Source: Comamonadaceae bacterium | GTDB taxonomy: Bacteria; Pseudomonadota; Gammaproteobacteria; Burkholderiales; Burkholderiaceae_C | Assembly: GCA_947455465.1 (NCBI GenBank) | Contig: CANGNS010000013.1 | Span: 1 to 64,000 of the forward strand | Direction: 5' to 3' | Length of the DNA: 64,000 nt | In this document: positions 55,659 through 64,000 of the stretch, piece by piece | Layout of the letters: every line of letters begins with the position of its first letter | How positions within the stretch are numbered: the first letter of the stretch is position 1 | Notes under the pieces: generated by a model | What the model was told of the DNA's origin: nothing | Seen by the model: only the letters and a program-made list of their open reading frames with translations | The model's database searches: none | Position numbers and translations under genes: made by a program

Positions 55659-58579
55659 CAGGCGACCTGCCGGGACTCGCCCGCGCCGAACAAGTTGCTC
55701 ACGCAGCGTCCGCACACGGTGGGGTGTGCCGGGTCGCTGCCCACACCCAGGCCGGGCTCTTCGACATAGTGCCAGCAGCGCTCGCACTTGGCCGCTGCGG
55801 CGGCGCGGGTGCTGACCGCCAGCTGCGCGGCCTCCTGCAAGCCCACGGTGGACGTGATGAGCACATATTTCAGGTCGGCGCCCAGGCTGCGCAGCAGCGC
55901 CAGGTCAGCCGCCGGTGCGCTGATTTGCACGGCCGCCTGCAAGGAAGCGCCCACTTGGCCAGCGGCGCGCAGCACTTCGATGTCTTTGTTCACCGCCTCG
56001 CGGATCTCCCGCACCCGCGCCCACTTGGTGTTGAGCGCCTCATCGGGCTGGGCCAGCGCAGCGTACTGCGCCAAAAAGATGGAGTCGTGCAGGGGCTGGG
56101 CAATTTTTCCTTGTGCCACCAGCGTAGCCCAGGCCTCTTCGGCGGTAAAGCTCAAGAAGGGCGCCATCCAGCGCAGCATGGCCTGGGTGATCTGCCACAG
56201 CGCGGTTTGCGCGCTGCGCCGCGCGTGCGAGTTGGCCGCAGTCGTGTAGAGCCGGTCTTTGAGAATATCCAGGTAAAACGCGCCTAAGTCTTCCGAGCAG
56301 TACACCTGCAGTTTGCTCACCACGGGGTGGAACTCGTAGCGACCAAAGTGCCCGCCTTCAAATACTTTGCGCTCTGCATTCCAGTTGCCCACGATATCGG
56401 CTTGCAGCTGCGCGGCGCGGCTCAGGGCATAGCGGTCCACTTCGAGCATGTCGGCGCTGGCGACGCTGTCTTTGGCCGGGTCAAAGTCGCTGACATTGGC
56501 GAGCAAAAACTTCAGGGTATTGCGCACCCGGCGGTAGGTGTCGACCACGCGGGCCAGAATTTTGTCGTCGATGTTCAGGTCGCCCGAATAGTCCGTCGAA
56601 GCCACCCACAAGCGGATGATCTCCGCGCCCATTTTTTGCGTGACTTCCTGCGGCGCCACCGTGTTGCCCAGGCTCTTGCTCATTTTGCGGCCTTGGCCGT
56701 CGGTGGCAAAGCCGTGCGTCAGCAGGCCCCGGTAGGGCGCGCGGTCGTAGAGCGCGCAGCCCAGCAGAAGCGAGCTGTGGAACCAGCCGCGGTGCTGGTC
56801 GTGGCCTTCCAGGTACAGATCGGCCTCAGGGCCGTGGTCGTGAAAAGGCGCGCGGTCGTAAGCGTCTTTGTGGCTGCCGCGCAGCACATGCTCGAACGTG
56901 GAGCCCGAGTCGAACCAGACTTCCAAAATATCGGTGCTCTTGGTGTACTGGTCCGGCTGATCGCCCGGCTGGTTCAGGATGTCTTGCACGCTGGCGCGGC
57001 TCCAAGCCTCGATGCCGCCATGCTCCACCATGTCGGCGGCAGTATCCAAAATGGCCATGGTGCGCGGGTGCAGCTCGCCACTGTCTTTGTGCAAGAAGAA
57101 GGGCACCGGCACGCCCCAGCTGCGCTGGCGCGAAATGCACCAGTCCGGCCGGTTGGCAATCATGTCGCGCAAACGGGTTTTGCCGTTCTCGGGATAAAAC
57201 TCGGTTTGCTCAATCGCATCGAGCGCCAACTGACGCAGCGTTTTGGGTGCTTTGTCTTTGGTGAAGACGCCCACGCCTTCGTCCATGCGCACAAACCACT
57301 GGGCGGCGGCGCGGTAAATGACCGGTGTTTTATGCCGCCAGCAATGCGGGTAGCTGTGCGTGATGGGCGTGGTGGCCATCAGGCGACCGGCATTTTTCAA
57401 GGCTTCGAGTATCTCTGGCACCGCTTTCCAGATGTGCTGACCGCCAAAGAGCGGGAAGTCAGCGGCGTAGGCGCCGTTGCCTTGCACGGGGTTCAGTATG
57501 TCGTTGTAAGACATGCCATGCGCCACGCAGGAGTTGAAGTCCTCCACCCCGTAGGCGGGTGAGGAATGCACGATGCCGGTGCCATCTTCTGCACCCACAT
57601 ATTCCGCAACTAATACTTTAGCTGTTCGGGCATAGCCTGAATCAACGTGCGCTAGTGGATGATGAAATTGAAGCGTCGCTAGAGCCAAGCCCTTTTTCAC
57701 CGCAATCACTCGGCCCTGTATGCCGTAGCGCTCCAAACATTTGTCGACCAATGCTTCAGCTAACAGCAATAAGCCTTTAGATGTATCGACTAAGGCGTAG
57801 TCCATTTCGGGATTTACGTTCAGCGCCTGGTTGGCCGGAATCGTCCACGCCGTGGTGGTCCAGATCACCGCAAATGCGTCTTTCTCCAGTGCGGGCAAGC
57901 CAAACGCGGTGGCCAGCTTGGCCGGCTCGGCGCACAAAAAGGCAACATCCAAGGTATCGCTTTTCTTGTCCGCATACTCAATCTCAAATTCGGCCAGCGA
58001 GGAGCCGCAGTCAAAACACCAGTACACCGGCTTTAAGCCCCGGTAGACAAAGCCGCGTTCGATCACGCGCTTGAAGGCGCGGATTTCGCCCGCCTCGTTG
58101 GCCGGGTCCATGGTGCGGTAGGGGCGCTCCCAGTCGCCTAGCACGCCCAGGCGTTTGAAGTCTTCGCGCTGTTGGTCGATTTGCTCGGTGGCGAAGGCGC
58201 GGCTTTTGGCCTGCATGTCGTCACGGCTGAGTTTGCGTCCGTGCAGTTTTTCGATGGCGTTTTCGATGGGCAGGCCGTGGCAGTCCCAGCCGGGGATGTA
58301 TTGGGCATCAAAGCCGGCCAATTGGCGGCTTTTAACAATCATGTCTTTGAGGACTTTGTTGAGCGCATGGCCGATGTGCAGCTTGCCGTTGGCATAGGGC
58401 GGACCGTCGTGCAGCACAAACAGCGGTGCGCCTTGGCGCGCGACGCGCAGGCGTTTGTACAGGCCTTGGTCGGTCCAGGCCTGGGCCCAGGCCGGCTCGC
58501 GCTTGGGCAAATCGCCGCGCATGGGGAAGGGCGTGTCGGGCAGGTTCAGGGTGCTGCGGTAGTCAACGGATTCGGTCAT
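55658..58579 (-). CDS. ileS: Isoleucyl-tRNA synthetase
   Basis: The 973-residue class I synthetase charges tRNA-Ile. HIGH is in [21 protein letters not shown] and KMSKS in [12 protein letters not shown]. An editing CP1 domain is inserted and the C-terminus has a zinc knuckle ([10 protein letters not shown]...CGRCVSNL). It is somewhat longer than E. coli IleRS (938). It stands between ribF and lspA as in many proteobacteria. A 180-bp stretch (57601-57780) within the editing-domain region has 87 G/C of 180, against 39/60 and 37/60 in nearby lines, hinting at a recombination patch. Confidence 0.97.
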   Translation of the reverse strand: MTESVDYRSTLNLPDTPFPMRGDLPKREPAWAQAWTDQGLYKRLRVARQGAPLFVLHDGPPYANGKLHIGHALNKVLKDMIVKSRQLAGFDAQYIPGWDCHGLPIENAIEKLHGRKLSRDDMQAKSRAFATEQIDQQREDFKRLGVLGDWERPYRTMDPANEAGEIRAFKRVIERGFVYRGLKPVYWCFDCGSSLAEFEIEYADKKSDTLDVAFLCAEPAKLATAFGLPALEKDAFAVIWTTTAWTIPANQALNVNPEMDYALVDTSKGLLLLAEALVDKCLERYGIQGRVIAVKKGLALATLQFHHPLAHVDSGYARTAKVLVAEYVGAEDGTGIVHSSPAYGVEDFNSCVAHGMSYNDILNPVQGNGAYAADFPLFGGQHIWKAVPEILEALKNAGRLMATTPITHSYPHCWRHKTPVIYRAAAQWFVRMDEGVGVFTKDKAPKTLRQLALDAIEQTEFYPENGKTRLRDMIANRPDWCISRQRSWGVPVPFFLHKDSGELHPRTMAILDTAADMVEHGGIEAWSRASVQDILNQPGDQPDQYTKSTDILEVWFDSGSTFEHVLRGSHKDAYDRAPFHDHGPEADLYLEGHDQHRGWFHSSLLLGCALYDRAPYRGLLTHGFATDGQGRKMSKSLGNTVAPQEVTQKMGAEIIRLWVASTDYSGDLNIDDKILARVVDTYRRVRNTLKFLLANVSDFDPAKDSVASADMLEVDRYALSRAAQLQADIVGNWNAERKVFEGGHFGRYEFHPVVSKLQVYCSEDLGAFYLDILKDRLYTTAANSHARRSAQTALWQITQAMLRWMAPFLSFTAEEAWATLVAQGKIAQPLHDSIFLAQYAALAQPDEALNTKWARVREIREAVNKDIEVLRAAGQVGASLQAAVQISAPAADLALLRSLGADLKYVLITSTVGLQEAAQLAVSTRAAAAAKCERCWHYVEEPGLGVGSDPAHPTVCGRCVSNLFGAGESRQVA

Positions 58580-58680
58580 ACAAGTCTCGGGTCGGGGCCG
58601 CTAGGGGCCAATTGGGGGGCAGGCGCATCAACAGCGCCGAAAGGCAAGGGGCGCGGGGCAAGGTGCGCCAGCGTGCCCCG

Positions 58681-59655
58681 TCAAATTCGGGCGGCCAGCC
58701 AGGCCCGGGCTTCGTCGCAGTCGGCTTGTATGCCCTCGCGCAGGGCGTCCAGGCCGTCGTATTTGCGCTCGTCGTGTAGTTTGTGCAGCAGTTCCACGCC
58801 GATGATTTTACCGTAGCCCCCTTCCTCGCCCAGGCTGGCGGGCCAGTCCAGGCAATGGGTTTCCAGCAGCACGCGCCCGCCGTTGACGTCGTTGGCATCC
58901 AGTGAGGGACGCACCCCCAGGTTGGCCACGCCGGCCACCGGTTCGGGCGCCAGACCGTGGACCAGCACCACAAAAATGCCACTGGCCGCAGGGTGCCAGT
59001 GCGGAAAGCGCAGGTTCAGGGTCCGAAAGCCCAGGCTGCGGCCTAGCTTACGCCCGTGCACCGTGTGGCCCGAGATCCGGTAGGGGCGGCCCAAGAGCCG
59101 CGCCGCCTGCGCCATATCACCGGCCGCCAGCGCGCCGCGCACCGCCGAGCTGGACACGCGCAGGCCGTGCACTTCGTAGCTGTTCATGCGGGCCACGTCA
59201 AAACCATGCTGCTCGCCGGCGGCGTCCAGCATGGCGTAGTCGCCGGCGCGCTGGGCGCCAAAGCGAAAGTCGTCGCCCACCAGCACATAGCGCGCCCCCA
59301 GACCGCCGACCAGCACCTGGGAGATGAAATCTTGCGGGCTTTGGCTGGCCAGGGCGGCGTTAAAGGGCAGGACCACGGTTTGGTCCACGCCGCATTGGGC
59401 CAGTTCCTGCAATTTGTCACGCAAAGTACCCACGCGCTTGGGCGCGAGGTCGGGGCGTTGGTGCTGCAGTGCAAAAAAATCACGCGGGTGGGGCTCGAAG
59501 GTCATCACGCAGCTGGGCACGCCGCGCTGCTGCGCCTCGCTGCGCAAAAGAGCGAGCATGGCCTGGTGGCCGCGGTGCACGCCGTCAAAGTTGCCGATGG
59601 TCAGGGCGCAGGCGCTTGCCAGTCCTGGGTGTTGGTAGCCGCGAAATAACTGCAT
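58681..59655 (-). CDS. ribF: Bifunctional riboflavin kinase/FAD synthetase
   Basis: The 324-residue RibF has the nucleotidyltransferase domain (LTIGNFDGVHRGHQAML, MTFEPHPRDFF, VGDDFRFGAQRAGDYAML) and the riboflavin kinase domain (PYRISGHTVHGRKLGRSLGFRTLNLRFP, GVANLGVRPSL). It makes FMN and FAD, which the many flavoenzymes of this window need. The start at 59655 (MQLFRGYQH) fits the family; 26 upstream codons are open but not conserved-looking. It is first of ribF-ileS-lspA. The 154-bp divergent gap contains an AT island with TATATT (59711-59716). Confidence 0.95.
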   Translation of the reverse strand: MQLFRGYQHPGLASACALTIGNFDGVHRGHQAMLALLRSEAQQRGVPSCVMTFEPHPRDFFALQHQRPDLAPKRVGTLRDKLQELAQCGVDQTVVLPFNAALASQSPQDFISQVLVGGLGARYVLVGDDFRFGAQRAGDYAMLDAAGEQHGFDVARMNSYEVHGLRVSSSAVRGALAAGDMAQAARLLGRPYRISGHTVHGRKLGRSLGFRTLNLRFPHWHPAASGIFVVLVHGLAPEPVAGVANLGVRPSLDANDVNGGRVLLETHCLDWPASLGEEGGYGKIIGVELLHKLHDERKYDGLDALREGIQADCDEARAWLAARI

Positions 59656-59809
59656 GAAAAGCGATCTGTTGGGGGTGGCGGCCCGGGGGCGCAGTGTCAC
59701 CGAATGAGGGTATATTGTGACGCAGCCCCCCACAGTGGCCTGCCCCGCGCAGGCTGGGCGGGTGTGTTCCGTGGTTTTGCCGGTGTCTTTTTGGATCGGG
59801 AGGAGTTGC

Positions 59810-60367
59810 GTGAAAGTACTGAAGTTGTCAGCCCAAGGACTGCCGCAGTCCTGGATTTCGCTGGAGCAGGCGGTGGTGCACTACGCCGCCGGCGAGGTGC
59901 GCTGGGAGTCTGGCGGCGAGGTGGCGGTGTTTCGCGGCGGGCACAACGCGGTGACGGGGCTGCAGTCGGTTATTCGCGTCAACAGCATCATCGGCACCCG
60001 GGGCGTGCCCAAAATCAACCCTTTTCATTTGCGCCCGGGCCTGACCAACAGCAAGCTATTTATCCGCGACCGCAATGTCTGCGCCTACTGCGGCGGGCGC
60101 TTTCATGAGACCGACCTGACCCGCGAGCACATCATCCCTTTTGCTCAGCAGGGCGTGGACCACTGGATGAATGTGGTCACCGCCTGCCGCCCCTGCAACC
60201 ACCGCAAAAGCCACCGCACCCCCGAGCAAGCCAACATGCCTTTGCTCTACGCCCCCTACGTGCCCAGCCTGTGGGAAGACTTTATTTTGCGCAACCGGCG
60301 CATCCTGGCCGACCAGATGGAGTTCTTGATGTCCCACGTGCCGCGTTCCTCGCGCCTGCTGGTGTAG
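59810..60367 (+). CDS. HNH endonuclease family protein (GTG start)
   Basis: The 185-residue protein has a central HNH domain: CAYCGGRFHETDLTREHIIPFAQQGVDHWMNVVTACRPCNHRKSHRTPEQA in pieces, with two CxxC zinc pairs and the His-Asn-His metal site. GTG 59810 is fixed by GGAGG with a 6-bp spacer; no in-frame ATG in a sensible place exists. Such small HNH proteins are common and mostly uncharacterised; no restriction methylase is adjacent. It is divergent from ribF and followed after 98 bp by the exported DNA ligase. Confidence 0.9.
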   Translation: MKVLKLSAQGLPQSWISLEQAVVHYAAGEVRWESGGEVAVFRGGHNAVTGLQSVIRVNSIIGTRGVPKINPFHLRPGLTNSKLFIRDRNVCAYCGGRFHETDLTREHIIPFAQQGVDHWMNVVTACRPCNHRKSHRTPEQANMPLLYAPYVPSLWEDFILRNRRILADQMEFLMSHVPRSSRLLV

Positions 60368-60465
60368 TTTTTTAGGGCCTAAGTGTCTTGCAGCGCTTGG
60401 CAGCGCGCGCTCTATTGCGTATCGTTAGCCTTAGAGCCCGAAAAAGGGCGTGCCAGGGAGGGCGT

Positions 60466-61389
60466 ATGCGCAAAATCAATCAACTCATGGGGCCGAGCGG
60501 GCCGGGCTTTTCGCGCCGGCGTGCGCTGGTGTCGGCGCTGTATGGGCTAGCGGGGCTGGCGCCTGCGCTGCTGCGTGCGGGCCAAGGCGATGCCGTCCAG
60601 GGCCCTGTCAATAAAGGCGCAGCTTTGGCCGAGTTGGCCACCCCCTGGGTAAGCCAATGGGACCCGACGCCTTTCGCGCTGTCCGAAAAGTTGGACGGCG
60701 TGCGCGCGATTTGGGACGGCCAGACTCTGCGCTACCGCAGCGGCCGTGTCATCGCGGCGCCGCCGTGGTTTACGGCGGTGCTGCCCGCGCACCGGCTGGA
60801 CGGGGAGCTGTGGCTGGGGCGGGGCAGTTTTGACCGGCTTTCGGCGACGGTGCGAGCCCAGCCGCCCACCGACGAGGCCTGGCGCGCGGTGCGCTACATG
60901 GTGTTTGACGCGCCCGACCCGGCACTGGCCTTTCGCCAGCGCTACGAAAAATTGCAGGCGCTGGTCATCCAAACCCAGGCCCAATGGCTTGTTGCGGTGC
61001 AGCAATGGGATGTGTCTGGCGCCGCCGACCTGCAGGCCCGCTACCAGCGCTGGATGGCCGAGGGCGCCGAAGGAGTGGTGCTGCACCGCTGGGATGCGCC
61101 GTGGCAGCCGGGGCGCAGCGATGCTGTGCGTAAGCTCAAGCCTATTGAAGACGAAGAGGCGCGCCTGGTCGGCTATGTCCCCGGCAAAGGCAAGTACGAA
61201 GGACAAACCGGCGCGCTGCTTCTGGAGCTGCCCGATGGCCGCCGCTTCGCGCTGGGCACAGGCTTGCGCGATGTGGAACGCGCCAACCCACCGGCCCTGG
61301 GAAGCCAAATTTCCTACACCTGCCGGGGGCGCACGCCCCAGGGTTTACCCCGATTCGCCAGCTTTTTGCGGGTGAGAGCGGCGGAGTAA
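60466..61389 (+). CDS. ligE: Exported ATP-dependent DNA ligase (Lig E type)
   Basis: The 307-residue protein has an N-terminal twin-arginine-like signal (SRRRALVSALYGLAGLAPALL, from about residue 16), so the enzyme is probably periplasmic. The minimal ligase core follows: motif I EKLDG with the adenylated Lys75, motif III-like YMVFDAP, motif IV EGVVLHR and motif V VRKLKP, then an OB domain. No extra DNA-binding or zinc domains are present, as in Lig E of competent Gram-negatives. GGGAGGG lies a few bases before ATG 60466. It suits repair or joining of incoming or extracellular DNA; comEC is in the same window. Confidence 0.86.
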   Translation: MRKINQLMGPSGPGFSRRRALVSALYGLAGLAPALLRAGQGDAVQGPVNKGAALAELATPWVSQWDPTPFALSEKLDGVRAIWDGQTLRYRSGRVIAAPPWFTAVLPAHRLDGELWLGRGSFDRLSATVRAQPPTDEAWRAVRYMVFDAPDPALAFRQRYEKLQALVIQTQAQWLVAVQQWDVSGAADLQARYQRWMAEGAEGVVLHRWDAPWQPGRSDAVRKLKPIEDEEARLVGYVPGKGKYEGQTGALLLELPDGRRFALGTGLRDVERANPPALGSQISYTCRGRTPQGLPRFASFLRVRAAE

Positions 61390-61541
61390 ACCAGCTTTGC
61401 CGCACCGCGCGGCATCCATAAGCTGTATCTATTGACCTTGTGGTGACGCTTGCGCTCGCCCGCGCATGGGCGCGCCTGTTTTGTTAATGCGGCCTCGGTG
61501 CGCCTGCGAGGCAACTATTGAATGTTGTAAAAATGGCACTT

Positions 61542-61592
61542 TTAACAAATAAAAGTGTCGAATTTGTTAAATACGCAAAAACAAAGTAAAGT
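61542..61592 (+). promoter_or_regulatory. Promoter of the TonB-dependent receptor with a 9-bp inverted repeat
   Basis: The perfect inverted repeat TTAACAAAT-N11-ATTTGTTAA (61542-61570) overlaps a predicted -35 TTGTTA (61564-61569). Spacing to the -10-like TAAAGT (61587-61592) is 17 bp. A second possible stem, CACTTTT/AAAAGTG (61537-61543 with 61551-61557), overlaps the first arm. The rest of the 257-bp gap (61390-61646) holds another TTTGTTAA (61480-61487) and nothing else I recognise. Confidence 0.5.
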
Positions 61593-61646
61593 AATTGGTC
61601 AGAGTCCACGGGCTCGAATTTCCTATTGGCCAATGAAGGATTACCC

Positions 61647-64000
61647 ATGAAAGATGTGTTTTTGTTGTCGCGGATTAGCCGCAAGACCCTGGTTGCGCAG
61701 GCAATCACCGCTTCGCTTTCCCTTGGAATGCTGGCACCCGTGTACGCGCAATCCAATGCCACAGGTATTTTGTTTGGCAAGGTGGATGCCGGTGCGACTT
61801 TGGTGGTGACGAACTTGGATTCGGGCGCCAGCCGCAGCATTACGGTTGATGCGTCGGGTCACTACAGCTTGTCCTCCTTGACCACTGGCAACTACAAAGT
61901 CGAAGCCCTCAAGGGCGGCAAATCTTTGGGTACGCGTGTTGTTGAGGTTCGCTTGAATCAGGGTGTCGAGGCTTCTATCGCCTCTACGGATCTGGGTACC
62001 GTTCAGGTGGTCGGATCGGCCGATTTCAAGCGTGGTATTGATACCTCGGCATCGGGCACCACAACAACTTTCACAGCAAGCGAACTGGCAAAACTGCCGG
62101 TCGGCACCAGCGTTGCTTCGGTGATCCAGTTGGCCCCGGATACAACCAAAGGCGATCGCCGCTACGGCGGTGCTTCAGCGCCTTCGTTCGGAGGCGCTGG
62201 TGCGTCCGAGAATGCCTATTACCTCAACGGCATGCCCATCACCAATGTGTATGTGCAAGTTGGCTTCCCCCAGATCCCATCCAACGCGATGGCGCAAGCC
62301 CAGGTCATGACTGGCGGCTATGGTGCGGAGTTCGGACGTTCCACTGGTGGCGTGGTGAATTTGGTTACCAAACGCGGTACCAATGATTACGTCTTCGGCG
62401 TGGGTGCCACGACTTCACCAGCTGCTTGGCGTGCCACCCAAGCTAACACCTACTACCCAATGACGGGTGACCCGAAGAACGCGGCAACCGATGGACTTTT
62501 GTACTTGTACAACAATGCCAACCAGGTGAGCGGCGACTCCCAAAGTTTTTACTTTGGCGGCCCCTTGTTGCAAGACAAGCTTTTCGCATTTTTGGCATAT
62601 GAAGGTGTTAACAGCAATTCCTCTGTGATCCGTCGTACGCGCGTTGACTCTGCCGCGAAAACTTCCGGTTGGCAGGACATCACAACGAGCGATCCGCGCT
62701 ATTTGCTGAAATTGGACTGGAATATCACGGATAGCCACTCTTTGGAGTACACAAAGTTCTTGTCGGAAGTTACCCGTACCTACAAATACTCTGGTTTTGA
62801 CTATTCCACGTTTACACGCAACAACGTGGTGGTCGGTGGTACGACCGACGTCAACTGGGATAGCCCCGCGAGCTCTTTGGCGCCTTACAGCCCCCAAGGT
62901 GCGGAGATCGACATTCTTAAGTACAAAGGCTACTTAACAGACACGCTGACGCTTCAATTATTGGCTGGCAAGATGGTTACCAATATGAAGCAAACGCCGG
63001 TTGGATACAACCCGTCGTTTTCCCAAATTTCCTCGGCACCCGCCAATGAGTACCCTGGCCTGGGACCTTACCCCCATCCGCAGTCGATCAGTGGTTCGAT
63101 CTTGGTGCCCAATGCACAGGATAAAAACACCCACATGCGCGCGGACTTGGAATGGGCGTTCAATGCCCAGCACACCGTTCGTGTGGGAATGGACAAAAAC
63201 GATATCTCTTCGCTCAACGGAACCGCCTATGCAGGTGGAACGCAATATATCTACGGATATACCGCGACGCCCGGAACGATCATCAACAAGTACAACACCA
63301 AGACACTCAGCTCGATCACGGGTAATCCGCTGGCAGCTGCCGGTTACTACGTCAGCACGGCTTATGTGTCCAATGGCTCTGCACCTTCGACCATTCAAAA
63401 TGCGCAGTACATTGAAGACCGCTGGGCCGTCACCGACCGCCTGCAGTTGATCCTCGGTTTGCGTAATGAAGGATTTGACAACCGCAATGGCGATGGCCAA
63501 ACCTTCTTGTCGCTGCCGAACCAAGTTGCACCCCGCGTGGGCGTGGCCTGGGACGTCGACGGTGACTCCAACTTCCGCGTGTTCGGTTCGGGTGGTCGCT
63601 ACCACTTGCCGATTCCGACCAACGTGGCGATTCGCCAACTCGGCTCCTCGACCTATGTTCAGCAGTACTTTGCTTACACCGGTGTGGGTGCCGATGGACG
63701 TCCCACAGGCGTAACGCCTTTGAGCACACTGTATTCGTCTAACAACGAATATGGCCAGGCTAAAGACTTCCACGATTACATCAATTTGGATCTGAAAACC
63801 AATTCTCAGGATGAGTTTGCACTCGGATTTGAGAAGGCGATCAACAAAGAACTCAATGTTGGTGCGCGTGTTACCTATCGTTACATGAACTCGACGATTG
63901 ACGATTTGTGCGACAACGTGGGCCTGGTCAACTATGCAATTCGCAATAAGTTGCCCACTGCCAATGCCGAGAACGATGCGAACTGCCGCCTGTTCAACCC
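61647..64000 (+). CDS. TonB-dependent receptor with N-terminal regulatory-like domain, 3' end beyond window
   Basis: The first 784 codons are seen. A signal peptide ends at about residue 34 (LAPVYAQS). A carboxypeptidase-regulatory-like beta domain follows (SASGHYSLSSLTTGNYKVEAL-type region), then a TonB-box-like LGTVQVVG, the plug (LAKLPVGTSVASVIQLAP, MTGGYGAEFGRSTGGVVNLVTKRGT) and aromatic-rich barrel strands. This is the Oar/carbohydrate-uptake type of receptor, moving a large ligand across the outer membrane with TonB energy. GAAGGA is 6 bp before the ATG. Base use is more AT-rich than its neighbours in places, e.g. 24 G/C of 60 at 62701-62760. Ligand unknown. Confidence 0.92.
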   Translation, partial: MKDVFLLSRISRKTLVAQAITASLSLGMLAPVYAQSNATGILFGKVDAGATLVVTNLDSGASRSITVDASGHYSLSSLTTGNYKVEALKGGKSLGTRVVEVRLNQGVEASIASTDLGTVQVVGSADFKRGIDTSASGTTTTFTASELAKLPVGTSVASVIQLAPDTTKGDRRYGGASAPSFGGAGASENAYYLNGMPITNVYVQVGFPQIPSNAMAQAQVMTGGYGAEFGRSTGGVVNLVTKRGTNDYVFGVGATTSPAAWRATQANTYYPMTGDPKNAATDGLLYLYNNANQVSGDSQSFYFGGPLLQDKLFAFLAYEGVNSNSSVIRRTRVDSAAKTSGWQDITTSDPRYLLKLDWNITDSHSLEYTKFLSEVTRTYKYSGFDYSTFTRNNVVVGGTTDVNWDSPASSLAPYSPQGAEIDILKYKGYLTDTLTLQLLAGKMVTNMKQTPVGYNPSFSQISSAPANEYPGLGPYPHPQSISGSILVPNAQDKNTHMRADLEWAFNAQHTVRVGMDKNDISSLNGTAYAGGTQYIYGYTATPGTIINKYNTKTLSSITGNPLAAAGYYVSTAYVSNGSAPSTIQNAQYIEDRWAVTDRLQLILGLRNEGFDNRNGDGQTFLSLPNQVAPRVGVAWDVDGDSNFRVFGSGGRYHLPIPTNVAIRQLGSSTYVQQYFAYTGVGADGRPTGVTPLSTLYSSNNEYGQAKDFHDYINLDLKTNSQDEFALGFEKAINKELNVGARVTYRYMNSTIDDLCDNVGLVNYAIRNKLPTANAENDANCRLFN

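Overview
The window is a dense, high-GC bacterial chromosome segment with no rRNA, tRNA, CRISPR array or insertion sequence that I can see. Gene content and order point to a beta-proteobacterium of the order Burkholderiales, most likely Comamonadaceae. The clues are the ribF-ileS-lspA block, the dnaG-rpoD block with a very long Ala/Lys/Pro-rich extension on sigma-70, the grpE-dnaK-dnaJ block under sigma-32-type promoters, ScoA/ScoB, an SHP/diheme cytochrome/cytochrome b locus, and many MocR, TetR and MarR-regulated catabolic or efflux operons.

Region 1 (1-8.3 kb) is a minus-strand catabolic operon: GMC alcohol dehydrogenase, AcuI/YhdH reductase, 3-hydroxyisobutyrate dehydrogenase-like enzyme, aldehyde dehydrogenase and an enolase-superfamily dehydratase cut by the window edge. 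It is divergent from a MocR regulator, with an inverted repeat sitting exactly in the spacer of the predicted operon promoter; RidA lies convergent behind MocR. Region 2 (8.4-19.5 kb) holds ComEC, the circularly permuted ATP-grasp/alpha-E pair, an MltB-type lytic transglycosylase, an HDAC-like deacetylase overlapping an MscS channel, FadD, and a PF10118-type protein. Region 3 (19.6-24.9 kb) is a TetR regulator divergent from a tightly coupled three-gene operon: sulfatase, an unrecognised propeller-like protein and a Baeyer-Villiger-type monooxygenase. This is the least familiar unit in the window. Region 4 (25.1-28.7 kb) encodes EtfB, EtfA and a 606-residue acyl-CoA dehydrogenase. A strong palindrome sits at the EtfB promoter and a clear terminator follows EtfA.

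Region 5 (28.7-41.4 kb) is a long minus-strand housekeeping run: slyX, an AhpD-like protein, dnaG, rpoD, aroE, an FKBP isomerase, grpE, dnaK, dnaJ, trhO and a GST. Region 6 (41.5-44.6 kb) has scoA-scoB and then an SHP-DHC-cytochrome b operon preceded by an FNR/FixK-type site with class II spacing. Region 7 (44.6-53.4 kb) has a complete EmrAB-type tripartite efflux operon with its MarR regulator and operator, two EamA exporters, an SDR lacking the catalytic Tyr/Lys, and a quinone oxidoreductase. Region 8 (53.4-64 kb) has an ArnT-like glycosyltransferase, lspA, ileS (with an internal low-GC patch), ribF, an HNH endonuclease, an exported Lig E-type DNA ligase, and the first 784 codons of a TonB-dependent receptor running off the window.

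Start codons were chosen from family N-termini, Shine-Dalgarno sites and stop/start overlaps. Functional names rest on recognised motifs without database searches. Promoter and operator calls are by eye. Apart from the region noted upstream of the receptor gene, no gene-free stretch exceeds about 260 bases.
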